DNA of 46,752 nt from Spirosoma fluviale (GTDB taxonomy: Bacteria > Bacteroidota > Bacteroidia > Cytophagales > Spirosomataceae): contig CAMCXW010000016.1 in the NCBI GenBank assembly GCA_945883625.1, positions 1 through 46,752 on the forward strand, given 5' to 3'. The notes beneath the pieces are model-generated. The model saw nothing but the letters and a program-made list of their open reading frames with translations. It did not search any database and was not told the DNA's origin. Of the stretch, positions 16,043 through 23,838 are shown one piece after another. How positions within the stretch are numbered: position 1 is the first letter of the stretch; the number at the start of each line of letters is the position of its first letter. The translations under genes were made by a program, and so were the position numbers.

Positions 16043-17755
16043 ATGATTTTAAGTGAGCAAGAGCAATTAAGGCGTCAAAAACGGAATGAGTTAATCGCAT
16101 TAGGTATTGATCCGTATCCTGCGGCTGAATATCCGGTTAATGTTCATTCGGCTGAAATATTGGCTCGATATAAACCAGATGAAAATAACTATCAAGAGGT
16201 AGTTTTAGCTGGTCGCTTGATGGGTTTTCGAATCATGGGTAATGCCTCTTTTGCTGAGTTGCAAGATGCAGAAGGTCGTATTCAATTGTATTTTCGTCGG
16301 GATGATTTGTGTCCTGAGGAAGATAAAACCTTGTATAACACTGTTTTTAAGAAGTTATTAGATATTGGTGATATTATCGGTGTTAAGGGATATGCATTTA
16401 CCACGCAGGTGGGTGAAATTTCCGTTCACGTTCGCGAGTTTACGATACTTTCCAAAGCCCTCCGCCCTTTACCCGTCGTCAAAGAAGCTGAAGGTCAAAC
16501 TTATGATGCCTTCTCTGATCCAGAAATGCGTTATCGTCAACGCTACGTTGATTTAATAGTCAATCCACACGTTAAAGATATATTCATTAAGCGTGCCAAA
16601 ATCGTTTCTACCATGCGCAGCATGTTTGATTCACGTGGCTGGCTTGAAGTTGAAACGCCCGTATTGCAAGCGGTTCATGGAGGAGCGGCTGCTCGTCCGT
16701 TTAATACACACCATAATACGCTGGATATGCCGCTTTATTTACGCATTGCAAATGAGTTGTATTTGAAGCGTTTGATTGTTGGCGGTTTTGACGGCGTATA
16801 TGAGTTTGGAAAAATGTTCCGTAATGAAGGAATGGATCGGACACATAATCCAGAATTTACTTCATTGGAATTCTATGTGGCCTACAAGGACTATCATTGG
16901 ATGATGGATCTTACAGAGACTATTTTCCAGACGGTAGCACAAACACTGCATGGCCAAACCAAAATACAAGTTGGCGAAAATCAAATCGAATTTGCTGGAC
17001 CATACCCGCGTTTAACAATCTCAGGTGCAATATTGCAGTATGGGGGAGTGGATGTAGATGCCATGTCTGAATCTGAATTGCGCGCACATTGCTTGATTTT
17101 AGGAATGGACGTAGATAATCAAATGGGTAAAGGGAAATTGATCGACGAGTTATTTGGAGAAAAGGTAGAGGCTAATTTGATTCAGCCTACGTTCATCACC
17201 GACTACCCCGTTGAAATGTCCCCATTAACCAAAAAACACCGTTCAAAGCCAGGCTTAGTAGAGCGATTTGAATTGTTTGTCAATGGAAAAGAAATTGCGA
17301 ATGCCTACTCAGAATTAAATGATCCGATTGATCAGAAAGAGCGTTTTGAAGATCAATTGCGTTTGGCTGAAAAAGGAGATGATGAGGCCATGGCGATGGA
17401 TTTCGATTTTTTACGCTCGTTGGAATATGCGATGCCACCTACATCTGGAATTGGCATTGGTATTGACCGCTTGACCATGTTGATGACCAATCAATCATCT
17501 ATTCAAGAAGTATTGTTTTTCCCTCAAATGAGACCAGAAGTAATTAAAGAAGTTTCTTCAGACAGTGATTTCGTACAAGCAGGTGTCCCTGAAGTTTGGA
17601 TTCCAGCCTTGCAAAAAATGGGAATTTTAACATTGGCTATACTTAAAGAAGCTAATCCTAATAAATTATTTAATGACTTAGGAGGTATGCGCAAGAAGTT
17701 GAAGATTGATGTAGCATTGCCTTCCAAAGAAGAAATTATCGCCTGGATCGGATAG
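16043..17755 (+). CDS. lysS: Lysyl-tRNA synthetase (class II)
   Basis: Charges tRNA-Lys. An N-terminal OB-fold anticodon domain (about 50-150, including [23 protein letters not shown]) is followed by the class II catalytic core: [13 protein letters not shown], motif 2 around [34 protein letters not shown], and motif 3 in [12 protein letters not shown] near residue 470. About 65 residues extend beyond the normal class II end (from [20 protein letters not shown] to EEIIAWIG); they look helical, with a helix-hairpin-helix flavour. Bacteroidota LysS proteins of about 570 residues carry such an extension as far as I recall. It is monocistronic, with terminators on both sides. Confidence 0.95.
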   Translation: MILSEQEQLRRQKRNELIALGIDPYPAAEYPVNVHSAEILARYKPDENNYQEVVLAGRLMGFRIMGNASFAELQDAEGRIQLYFRRDDLCPEEDKTLYNTVFKKLLDIGDIIGVKGYAFTTQVGEISVHVREFTILSKALRPLPVVKEAEGQTYDAFSDPEMRYRQRYVDLIVNPHVKDIFIKRAKIVSTMRSMFDSRGWLEVETPVLQAVHGGAAARPFNTHHNTLDMPLYLRIANELYLKRLIVGGFDGVYEFGKMFRNEGMDRTHNPEFTSLEFYVAYKDYHWMMDLTETIFQTVAQTLHGQTKIQVGENQIEFAGPYPRLTISGAILQYGGVDVDAMSESELRAHCLILGMDVDNQMGKGKLIDELFGEKVEANLIQPTFITDYPVEMSPLTKKHRSKPGLVERFELFVNGKEIANAYSELNDPIDQKERFEDQLRLAEKGDDEAMAMDFDFLRSLEYAMPPTSGIGIGIDRLTMLMTNQSSIQEVLFFPQMRPEVIKEVSSDSDFVQAGVPEVWIPALQKMGILTLAILKEANPNKLFNDLGGMRKKLKIDVALPSKEEIIAWIG

Positions 17756-17760
17756 AACAT

Positions 17761-17794
17761 AAAAAAAGCCCTCATGATGAAGGCTTTTTTTTCT
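17761..17794 (+). terminator. Intrinsic terminator after lysS
   Basis: Seven A, then GCC-TCAT and ATGA-GGC arms around a central G with single unpaired C and A, then eight T. The A-run and T-run pair as well, so the hairpin can also serve the minus strand (cspA). Confidence 0.85.
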
Positions 17795-17873
17795 CTTTAA
17801 CTAGAGATCAATGGGGCAATAAATATATATTGAAATCTACTGATTTGCTCTAATCAAAAATCCGAAAGAAAAA

Positions 17874-18068
17874 TTAAATTTTCTTTACGTTGATTGCGTT
17901 TGCTCCACGCTTTCCATCAGTAACTTCGTAAGATACTGAATCATTTTCGCGAATTGTAACACCTGAAAGGCCAGTTACGTGTACGAAGATGTCTTCACCT
18001 GTTTGATCGTCAACTACAAATCCAAATCCTTTGGTCTCGTTGAAAAATTTTACTTTACCAGTTTGCAT
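17874..18068 (-). CDS. CspA-like cold-shock domain protein
   Basis: Small single-stranded nucleic-acid binding protein acting as RNA chaperone. The 64 residues are one cold-shock domain: GKVKFFNETKGFGFV contains RNP1 (KGFGFV, 13-18), and RNP2 is DIFVHV (26-31); the end is GKRGANAINVKKI. Length is family-normal. The predicted transcript has a leader of about 145 nt starting from the promoter at 18215-18244. Long structured leaders are typical for cold-shock genes and often mediate temperature control, which is inference here. Confidence 0.94.
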   Translation of the reverse strand: MQTGKVKFFNETKGFGFVVDDQTGEDIFVHVTGLSGVTIRENDSVSYEVTDGKRGANAINVKKI

Positions 18069-18214
18069 AAAAAAAATGTTAAAAATTAATACCTAAATAA
18101 ACCTTTCTGCGATCAAGTCGAACGTTGCGAAATCTAGAATCAAAAACTAATTAAAGAGGAAGATACTAGAGAGGGCAGGTCTGAACTATGGCTGAATTAA
18201 ATCTTTTAAGTGGT
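18069..18214 (-). promoter_or_regulatory. Long 5' leader of the cold-shock gene
   Basis: The stretch between the cspA start (18068) and its promoter -7 box (18215) holds no credible gene. It is A/T-rich, carries two small GC-richer patches on the minus strand (about 18105-18135 and 18165-18200), and is best read as an untranslated leader. Confidence 0.45.
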
Positions 18215-18244
18215 CAAATGTATAAAAAATTATATTGTATGCAA
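18215..18244 (-). promoter_or_regulatory. Bacteroidota-type promoter for the cold-shock gene
   Basis: On the minus strand TTG (18242-18244) and TACATTTG (18215-18222) are spaced by 19 nt, matching both consensus boxes. The rest of the gap, 18245-18356, is very A/T-rich and shows no gene or further clear signal. Confidence 0.6.
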
Positions 18245-18356
18245 GCAATTTAAAATAAATTATCAGTTTATAAAAAATAATTTAGTATTTTATTTATAAT
18301 TTATATAATATTTTTAATTATATGAATTTTAATTCTGTAAATACTTATTTTTCAAG

Positions 18357-18364
18357 TATTTTTG
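18357..18364 (+). promoter_or_regulatory. -7 promoter element (TATTTTTG) for the PspC-like gene
   Basis: TATTTTTG lies 21 nt before the ATG at 18386. A TTG at 18362 that could open a longer reading frame lies inside this box, which supports the ATG start. Confidence 0.4.
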
Positions 18365-18385
18365 GAAGTTATTTTTTTTCACTTT

Positions 18386-18607
18386 ATGAACAGAATAAAA
18401 TACTTCGTTGAGAATCAAGCCTTTGGAGTCTGTACACATATCGGTGAAAAATTTAAAATCTCTACAAGTAGCATTCGCTTATATTTTATTTACACCTCAT
18501 TCCTGACATTGGGTTCCCCAATCATCATCTATCTGTTTTTAGCTTTCTGGATGAATATCCGTCGGTATTTACGTCAGCGAAATAATCCTTCTGTTTGGGA
18601 TATTTAG
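18386..18607 (+). CDS. PspC-domain small membrane protein
   Basis: The 73 residues form a single PspC domain: an N-terminal FGVCTHIGEKFKISTSSIRL corresponding to the GVCxGLAxxxxIxxxxVRL pattern of the family, then one long hydrophobic segment (about residues 33-56, FIYTSFLTLGSPIIIYLFLAFW) and a short basic tail ending PSVWDI. PspC proteins sit in the inner membrane and in enterobacteria take part in envelope-stress sensing; small stand-alone versions in Bacteroidota are uncharacterised. Its stop codon overlaps that of the convergent glycosyltransferase gene by 3 nt. Confidence 0.75.
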   Translation: MNRIKYFVENQAFGVCTHIGEKFKISTSSIRLYFIYTSFLTLGSPIIIYLFLAFWMNIRRYLRQRNNPSVWDI

Positions 18608-19605
18608 AAACGTAAAGATTGGAAAGATTTTATTCCTTGAATGAAATATGCCCAAATGATTGATTTTGGATAGCTTTTTGTCCAGTATTTTTGTTGATGC
18701 GCAGCTAAATTATTCTTTTGATTCGACCATAAATATCCATAAAAACTCTTGTGAGCCTTTAAAATAGCTACTAGTTGGTTTATTTCGCCTTTTAGCAAAA
18801 ACTGAATGCCTGCTATTCCATCTAATGCCATTCGGCCAAAAATTGTTTGCCATTTAGTTTTTGGATCCCAATTTTTATAGAGTAAGATTAAGTTATTTCT
18901 AAAATTCAGGTAAGTTTTCTGCGGATTCCCTTGTGGCAGTGTTCCCCCACCCACATGTAGAACTTCACTGGTAGCTATGGCAGCTACTTGATAGCCGGTG
19001 CGTTGTAGGCGCCAACAAAAATCAATTTCTTCCATGTGGGCAAAGAAGTCTGCATCTAATCCGCCAACTTCCCAATATGCTTTAGCCCGTACTACTAAAC
19101 AAGCACCTGAAGCCCAATTCACTAAGCTGGTTGGGTATTGATTAAAATTTTCCTCAACGGTGTCAAACAGTCGTCCGCGGCAGAATGGGAAACCATAGTT
19201 GTCCCAAAACCCACCCGCAGCACCTGCATATTCAAATTTAGTTGGATTGTCATAGGCAAGTATATAAGGTTGAGCAGCTGCTACTGTTGGGTTATCCTGC
19301 ATGTAGGTCATCAATCCATTGAGCCAATTGGCTTTTGGCTCAATATCGGAATTCATTAATACATAATATTCAGTATCTACTTGCGCTAAGGCGGTGTTGT
19401 AACCTCCTGCATATCCTTCATTTTTTGTCGATTGCAATAATCTAATTTGCGGATAATTTTTTTTCATCCATTCGACTGAATTATCTGTTGAGCCATTGTC
19501 GGCAACAATTACCTCAGCCTGTACGCTTGTTTCAAGTACTTTGGGTAGGAATTTTGCCAAAAAATTTTGGCCATTAAAGTTTAGGATAACCACTGCGATC
19601 GACAT
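18604..19605 (-). CDS. Family 2 glycosyltransferase (rhamnosyltransferase-like)
   Basis: GT-A fold inverting glycosyltransferase of 333 residues. It starts SIAVVILNFNGQNFLAKFLP, has VIVADNGSTDNS (nucleotide binding) and NEGYAGGYNTAL, and the metal-binding DxD-like site NSDIEP around residue 85. MEEIDFCWRLQRTGY is the usual acceptor-site ED(F/W)CWR motif of WbbL/RfbF-type enzymes. The C-terminal part may hold a short hydrophobic stretch that ties it to the membrane. The sugar and acceptor are unknown; a role in surface polysaccharide synthesis is likely. A -7 box is only 4 nt upstream of the ATG. Confidence 0.88.
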   Translation of the reverse strand: MSIAVVILNFNGQNFLAKFLPKVLETSVQAEVIVADNGSTDNSVEWMKKNYPQIRLLQSTKNEGYAGGYNTALAQVDTEYYVLMNSDIEPKANWLNGLMTYMQDNPTVAAAQPYILAYDNPTKFEYAGAAGGFWDNYGFPFCRGRLFDTVEENFNQYPTSLVNWASGACLVVRAKAYWEVGGLDADFFAHMEEIDFCWRLQRTGYQVAAIATSEVLHVGGGTLPQGNPQKTYLNFRNNLILLYKNWDPKTKWQTIFGRMALDGIAGIQFLLKGEINQLVAILKAHKSFYGYLWSNQKNNLAAHQQKYWTKSYPKSIIWAYFIQGIKSFQSLRF

Positions 19606-19609
19606 GTCG

Positions 19610-19617
19610 CAAAGGTA
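19610..19617 (-). promoter_or_regulatory. -7 promoter element (TACCTTTG) touching the GT2 start
   Basis: Minus-strand TACCTTTG ends 4 nt before the ATG (19603-19605). If used, the transcript would start at or just inside the start codon. No TTG is seen at the -33 distance. Confidence 0.4.
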
Positions 19618-19678
19618 AGTGTTTTCGTTTAATTAGAATTTCTTTGATAAAGATGTATTTTTGTTTCTTTGTCAATAA

Positions 19679-21397
19679 ATGAAACGTATGTGGGAATCCT
19701 TATTTAGAAAGAAGTCAATCGATAAAATCATTTCGGATCAAGCGGAAATGGAAAATTTGGCTGGAAATCATCTAGTTCGCAATTTAGGTGTGCGCGATTT
19801 GACTTTTATGGGAATTGCGGCCATTATAGGTGCAAGTATTTTTTCTGCCATTGGGCAGGCATCTGCGAATGGCGGGCCTGCTGTTTCCATGTTATTTGTA
19901 TTTACAGCCATGGCCTGTATGTTTACCGCTTTTTGTTATGCGCGTTTTGCTGCCACTGTACCTATTTCTGGTAGTGCCTACACCTACGCTTACACTAGTT
20001 TAGGTGAAATTGTAGCTTGGATTTTGGGTTGGAATTTATTGTTGGAATATGCTATTTCTAATGTAGCGGTCGCTATTTCGTGGTCCAAATACTTTGTTGA
20101 CCTACTAGAAGGCTTAGGCTTCCATGTTCCTGAATTTTTAACCATGGATTATTTATCCGCGAAACGAGCCTTTTCAGCAGCTGAAGTAGGTATACAATCT
20201 GGCCAATCACTCGAATCAATGTCTGTCAATATTAGAGAAGGATATGCTGCTTTTGCTTCAGCTCCTACCATTTTCGGTTGGCATTTTGTTGCCAACATCC
20301 CCGCATTAGTAATTACGGTTGCCATAACTTACTTAGTTTATATTGGAATTAAAGAATCGAAAAATACCAACAATATTTTAGTTGTGTTGAAGTTGGCCGT
20401 CATCGCCCTCGTGGTTGGCGTAGGTGCCTTTTATGTTCAAGTTGAAAATTGGACTCCATTTGCGCCGAATGGCATTTCGGGTGTTTTAAAAAGCGTGGCT
20501 GCCGTTTGCTTTGCTTACATTGGTTTTGATTCTATTTCAACAACGGCAGAGGAGTGTAAAAATCCACAACGTGATATTCCCAAAGCCATGATGTGGGCTT
20601 TGTTGGTTTGCACGGTTCTCTATGTCATGGTGACGTTGGTGCTTACGGGTATTGTGCCATCACATTTATTGGCTGGAATTGAAGATCCTTTGGCATTTAT
20701 GTTCATGAAGGTTAATCTTCCTGGTGTCGCTGGTGTTGTCGCTGCAAGTGCGGTTATTGCCTTGACTTCGGCTTTGCTTGTCTACCAACTTGGTCAGCCA
20801 CGGATTTGGATGACGATGTCACGTGATGGATTATTGCCAAAAGCTTTTGCGCGCATTCATCCAAAATATCACACGCCATCTTTTTCTACGATTATGACAG
20901 GGGTGTTGGTAGGTGTTCCTGCGTTGTTTGCGAATTTGGAGGAGGTGATTAACTTAAGCAGTATAGGAACATTATTTGCTTTTGTTCTTGTTTGTGGCGG
21001 GGTTTTAGTCTTGGATTTGGATCCAGAAAATCAGAAAAAATCAAAGTTTAAGATTCCATATTTGAATGCAGGTATTTGGGTTGGTGCTACATGGCTTGTG
21101 GCCTTGTATCTTTCACTGCCAGATGGGCAATCGTGGTTATCGTGGCTTCAAGGATATGTCGAAGGTGATTCCAAGGCAGATCATGTGATTATGTCTGGCT
21201 TTTTCCTGATTTGGTTAGTCTTGTCAATTTTTAGTTTTACCCATAAACTTTCGTTAATTCCAGTCCTAGGCTTATTGGTTAATTTATACCTGATGACTCA
21301 AATGGGCGCCACAAATTGGGAGCGCTTTTTTTACTGGTGCTTAGCCGGGATTGTTATTTATTTTGGATATAGTTATCGGAAGAGTAAATTAGCTTAA
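19679..21397 (+). CDS. APC-superfamily amino acid permease (CAT-like)
   Basis: Inner-membrane transporter of 572 residues with about 12-14 hydrophobic segments. The first segment LTFMGIAAIIGASIFSAIGQ contains the unwound GxG-type substrate motif of APC carriers; FAYIGFDSISTTAEECKNPQRDIPKAM is the conserved helix 6 and loop; RIWMTMSRDGLLPKAFARIH is the conserved loop after helix 8. The pattern is closest to the cationic amino acid transporter group (YfnA/GkApcT-like), so uptake of amino acids by proton symport is likely; the exact substrate is unknown. The stop TAA is followed directly by heptamer array 3. Confidence 0.9.
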   Translation: MKRMWESLFRKKSIDKIISDQAEMENLAGNHLVRNLGVRDLTFMGIAAIIGASIFSAIGQASANGGPAVSMLFVFTAMACMFTAFCYARFAATVPISGSAYTYAYTSLGEIVAWILGWNLLLEYAISNVAVAISWSKYFVDLLEGLGFHVPEFLTMDYLSAKRAFSAAEVGIQSGQSLESMSVNIREGYAAFASAPTIFGWHFVANIPALVITVAITYLVYIGIKESKNTNNILVVLKLAVIALVVGVGAFYVQVENWTPFAPNGISGVLKSVAAVCFAYIGFDSISTTAEECKNPQRDIPKAMMWALLVCTVLYVMVTLVLTGIVPSHLLAGIEDPLAFMFMKVNLPGVAGVVAASAVIALTSALLVYQLGQPRIWMTMSRDGLLPKAFARIHPKYHTPSFSTIMTGVLVGVPALFANLEEVINLSSIGTLFAFVLVCGGVLVLDLDPENQKKSKFKIPYLNAGIWVGATWLVALYLSLPDGQSWLSWLQGYVEGDSKADHVIMSGFFLIWLVLSIFSFTHKLSLIPVLGLLVNLYLMTQMGATNWERFFYWCLAGIVIYFGYSYRKSKLA

Positions 21398-21571
21398 TAG
21401 ACGCTAGACTTTAGACGTTAGACGCTAGATTTTTTACATTAACTTCGAAGTTAACGAAAGTTCTATGGTCTAAAGTCTAACGTCCAAAGTCTAACGTCCA
21501 ACGTCTAACGTCCAACGTCTAACGTCCAACGTCTAACGTCTAACGTCCAACGTCCAACGTCTATCGTCTAG
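21398..21571. repeat. Inverted heptamer array 3 (unit TAGACGY / CGTCYAA)
   Basis: The left arm 21398-21432 has five 7-bp units (TAGACGC, TAGACTT, TAGACGT, TAGACGC, TAGATTT). The right arm 21467-21571 has fifteen unbroken 7-bp units of the form CGTCTAA/CGTCCAA, in part alternating. Between them is a perfect 16-bp palindrome TTAACTTCGAAGTTAA (21439-21454). The array starts on the base after the permease stop codon, and its last unit supplies the stop codon (21568-21570) of the minus-strand peptidase gene. Confidence 0.95.
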
Positions 21572-22248
21572 TTCTCCCTTCTCCCCCCTAATAAATTCAG
21601 ATAGTATAATAATTGAGCGAGCATACCTAGTGCTGCGACAACGTACGTCATTGCTGCCCACCAAAGTGCATCTTTGGACATGCTATATTCTGCTGGAGTA
21701 ACGATGTTGTTTGCTTTAATCCAGGCTAATGCTCGATTAGAGGCATCAAATTCTACCGGTAGTGTGATAAAACTAAAAAGTGTAGCCATGGCGAAAAGGA
21801 TTACACCAATTTGTAAAACGGTCGTATTTCCTGTTGAATACAAGAGCATCATGCCGCCCATTAACAATAAGGGCATAAATCCATTTGCGAAGTTTAGCAT
21901 GGGAACCATCGCACTGCGGAATTGTAAAAAACTGTAAGCGCGCGCATGCTGAACGGCGTGTCCACATTCGTGCGCAGCAACTGCCGCCGCGGCTGCATTT
22001 CGGCCATGAAAGACATCCGCACTTAAATTGACTGTTTTGTCTGCTGGGTTGTAGTGGTCTGTCAACTTCCCATCTACGGTAATAACGCGCACGTCTGAAA
22101 TGCCGTGGTCTGCAAGCATGCGATTCGCGATTTCTTCGCCGGAAAGATTACTTTGCAAGCTTTGTTCTGAATACGTTTTAAACTTGGATTTTAGGCGCCA
22201 TGAAATAAGCATGCCAAGTACACCAAAAATGATTGCTATGAAATACAT
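21568..22248 (-). CDS. Neutral zinc metallopeptidase, YugP/DUF2265-like
   Basis: Membrane protein of 226 residues with an N-terminal hydrophobic segment (2-16) and further segments at about 110-135, 137-160 and 195-215. The gluzincin-type motif HECGH (His93, Glu94, His97) in AAAAVAAHECGHAVQHA marks an active zinc peptidase. The preceding stretch YNPADKTVNLSADVFHGRNAA is characteristic of the YugP family. The biological substrate is unknown. It is the last gene of a three-gene unit with the heptose adenylyltransferase (4-nt gap). Its stop lies in array 3. Confidence 0.87.
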   Translation of the reverse strand: MYFIAIIFGVLGMLISWRLKSKFKTYSEQSLQSNLSGEEIANRMLADHGISDVRVITVDGKLTDHYNPADKTVNLSADVFHGRNAAAAAVAAHECGHAVQHARAYSFLQFRSAMVPMLNFANGFMPLLLMGGMMLLYSTGNTTVLQIGVILFAMATLFSFITLPVEFDASNRALAWIKANNIVTPAEYSMSKDALWWAAMTYVVAALGMLAQLLYYLNLLGGRREN

Positions 22249-22252
22249 ATTT

Positions 22253-22735
22253 TTATTGTTTTAGTTTTTGAATAATTCCTGTTGTTGAATAACTAGGTAC
22301 TAATGGAATAGTTTTAACCTGACCACCTGCCGCTATAACTTCTTTTGCCCCCACAATTGTATCAAAGGAATAATCGTCTCCTTTGACCAATATATTAGGA
22401 AGTAGGATATTGATTAATTCCAATGGTGTTTCTTCGTGAAAAACGATCACAAGGTCAACAAATTGCAACGAGGCAATAATGCGCGCACGCGCATATTCAT
22501 TGTTGACAGGTCGCTCTGGACCTTTCAGTACTCGAACTGATGCATCTGAATTTACGCCAACAATCATTTTTGTACCTGTTTGATGTGCTTTTTCAAGGTA
22601 ATCAACATGGCCTAAATGTAAAATATCAAAGCAGCCGTTGGTGAAAACGACTTGCTCGCCCGCCGACTTCCAGTCGTCTCGGCGCTGCAATGCTTCTGCT
22701 AATTCGCAAATTTTATATTGAGTTGACACCGGCAT
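22253..22735 (-). CDS. hldE: D-glycero-beta-D-manno-heptose 1-phosphate adenylyltransferase
   Basis: Nucleotidyltransferase that activates heptose-1-phosphate with ATP to ADP-heptose for lipopolysaccharide core. Stand-alone C-terminal half of HldE (also called RfaE2), 160 residues. The signature is VVFTNGCFDILHLGHVDYL (29-47) with the HxGH nucleotide-binding motif (His40, Gly42, His43), then VGVNSDASVRVLKGPERPV and the C-terminal STTGIIQKLK (S/T-T-x-I). The kinase half is not in this window. It overlaps the upstream membrane-protein gene by 23 nt, indicating coupled expression. Confidence 0.9.
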   Translation of the reverse strand: MPVSTQYKICELAEALQRRDDWKSAGEQVVFTNGCFDILHLGHVDYLEKAHQTGTKMIVGVNSDASVRVLKGPERPVNNEYARARIIASLQFVDLVIVFHEETPLELINILLPNILVKGDDYSFDTIVGAKEVIAAGGQVKTIPLVPSYSTTGIIQKLKQ

Positions 22736-23708
22736 GTTTCTTAGGTAAAAATAAGGTTAATAAGAAACTTAATCCGCCCAATAACAAGATGAGGGCCATT
22801 TGAGTTCCATGAAAAAAGGTGGCTAATAGGGTTGCTTCTTTAAGTGGGATCAAGTAAAATCCCAGTGCCGAGGCCACCAAACTATGGTAAGCCCCAATAC
22901 CTCCTTGTGTAGGTGTGGCCATACCGAATGTTCCCATAACGAGAACAGTTAATGCAGCAGAAAATCCCAATGAGGAACTAATTGGGAAAGCTAAAAACAA
23001 GGTGTAGGTATTTGCAAAATAAGCAATCCATATGGCTATCGAGTAAAAAACAAATTTACTAGGTTTACTAACTTCTTGAATGCTACTAATTCCGAGCACC
23101 CAACCATGAATTTTTTTTCCAATGCTTGACTTACTCGTAAACTTATTCCAGCGTTCCAAAATCACCGGTTTTTTAACCCAGAGTAGGGCTAAAATCGTAA
23201 TTGAACCACTAGCTAATCCAGCTAAAGTCAATATTGATGGCCATTGAAAGTTTGGAAATAAGAATTGTTGAATCGGTTTCCACTCAACTAAAAAGGTTAG
23301 ACCTACAAGGATTAATAAACCCAGCAAATCCACGATCCGCTCTGTTATTACTGTTCCAAATGATTTTTCAAATGGAATATCCGCCGTCTTTTGTAAGGAG
23401 CCACAACGCGAAACTTCGCCCATGCGGGGTACCAAAAAATTAGCAAAATAACCAATTAATACAGCGGATAACGTACGGGTTGTTCCCGGGTAAAAATGCA
23501 TAGCACCAAGTAATTGCTCCCAACGCAATGCACGAAAAATATGCGAAATCAGTGCAATGATTAGCGATATACCCACCCAGGTGTAGTTGGCCTGCTGAAA
23601 AGTAACGTAAATATCATTCCAACGTAAATCACTTTTGTCTATGGCCCAATAGAGCAATGCGGCTGCTAGTAGGGTTGAGAAGGCGTATTTGAGGAATGAT
23701 TTGATCAT
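22713..23708 (-). CDS. Flippase-like integral membrane protein (LPG synthase TM / UPF0104 family)
   Basis: The 331 residues carry about seven or eight hydrophobic segments. The pattern matches the lysylphosphatidylglycerol synthase transmembrane domain (IALISHIFRALRWEQLL, then YFANFLVPRMGEVSRCGSLQ with its conserved R-x-GE, and a C-terminal TPTQGGIGAYHSLVASAL). It lacks the cytosolic aminoacyl-transferase domain of MprF, so only the flippase-like part is present; the cargo is unknown. It heads a minus-strand unit with the heptose adenylyltransferase, so a glycolipid or envelope role is plausible. Confidence 0.85.
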   Translation of the reverse strand: MIKSFLKYAFSTLLAAALLYWAIDKSDLRWNDIYVTFQQANYTWVGISLIIALISHIFRALRWEQLLGAMHFYPGTTRTLSAVLIGYFANFLVPRMGEVSRCGSLQKTADIPFEKSFGTVITERIVDLLGLLILVGLTFLVEWKPIQQFLFPNFQWPSILTLAGLASGSITILALLWVKKPVILERWNKFTSKSSIGKKIHGWVLGISSIQEVSKPSKFVFYSIAIWIAYFANTYTLFLAFPISSSLGFSAALTVLVMGTFGMATPTQGGIGAYHSLVASALGFYLIPLKEATLLATFFHGTQMALILLLGGLSFLLTLFLPKKHAGVNSI

Positions 23709-23790
23709 TAGGGCGTTTCGAATTCAGAATCAGATGCCAAAATAAAGACCTTTGGTGAATTAATGATGCGGATTTACGATTAATTTTTTA

Positions 23791-23798
23791 TATTTTTG
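23791..23798 (+). promoter_or_regulatory. -7 promoter element (TATTTTTG) for the GT5-like gene
   Basis: TATTTTTG lies 40 nt upstream of the ATG at 23839. No matching TTG at -33 is obvious in this A/T-rich stretch. Confidence 0.35.
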
Positions 23799-23838
23799 CA
23801 TTTGTTTTTTGGGATAATTTCCCCTAACTAATTTTAGC

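Noticed and set aside
18245-18356. Possible small RNA or gene in the A/T-rich gap between the cold-shock and PspC-like genes
   Set aside because: No convincing frame, hairpin plus T-run, or second promoter pair was found; base composition alone is not evidence.
8747-21571. Heptamer arrays as CRISPR or insertion-sequence ends
   Set aside because: There are no spacers of 25-40 bp, no cas genes, no transposase and no target duplication; units are contiguous 7-mers in inverted arms.
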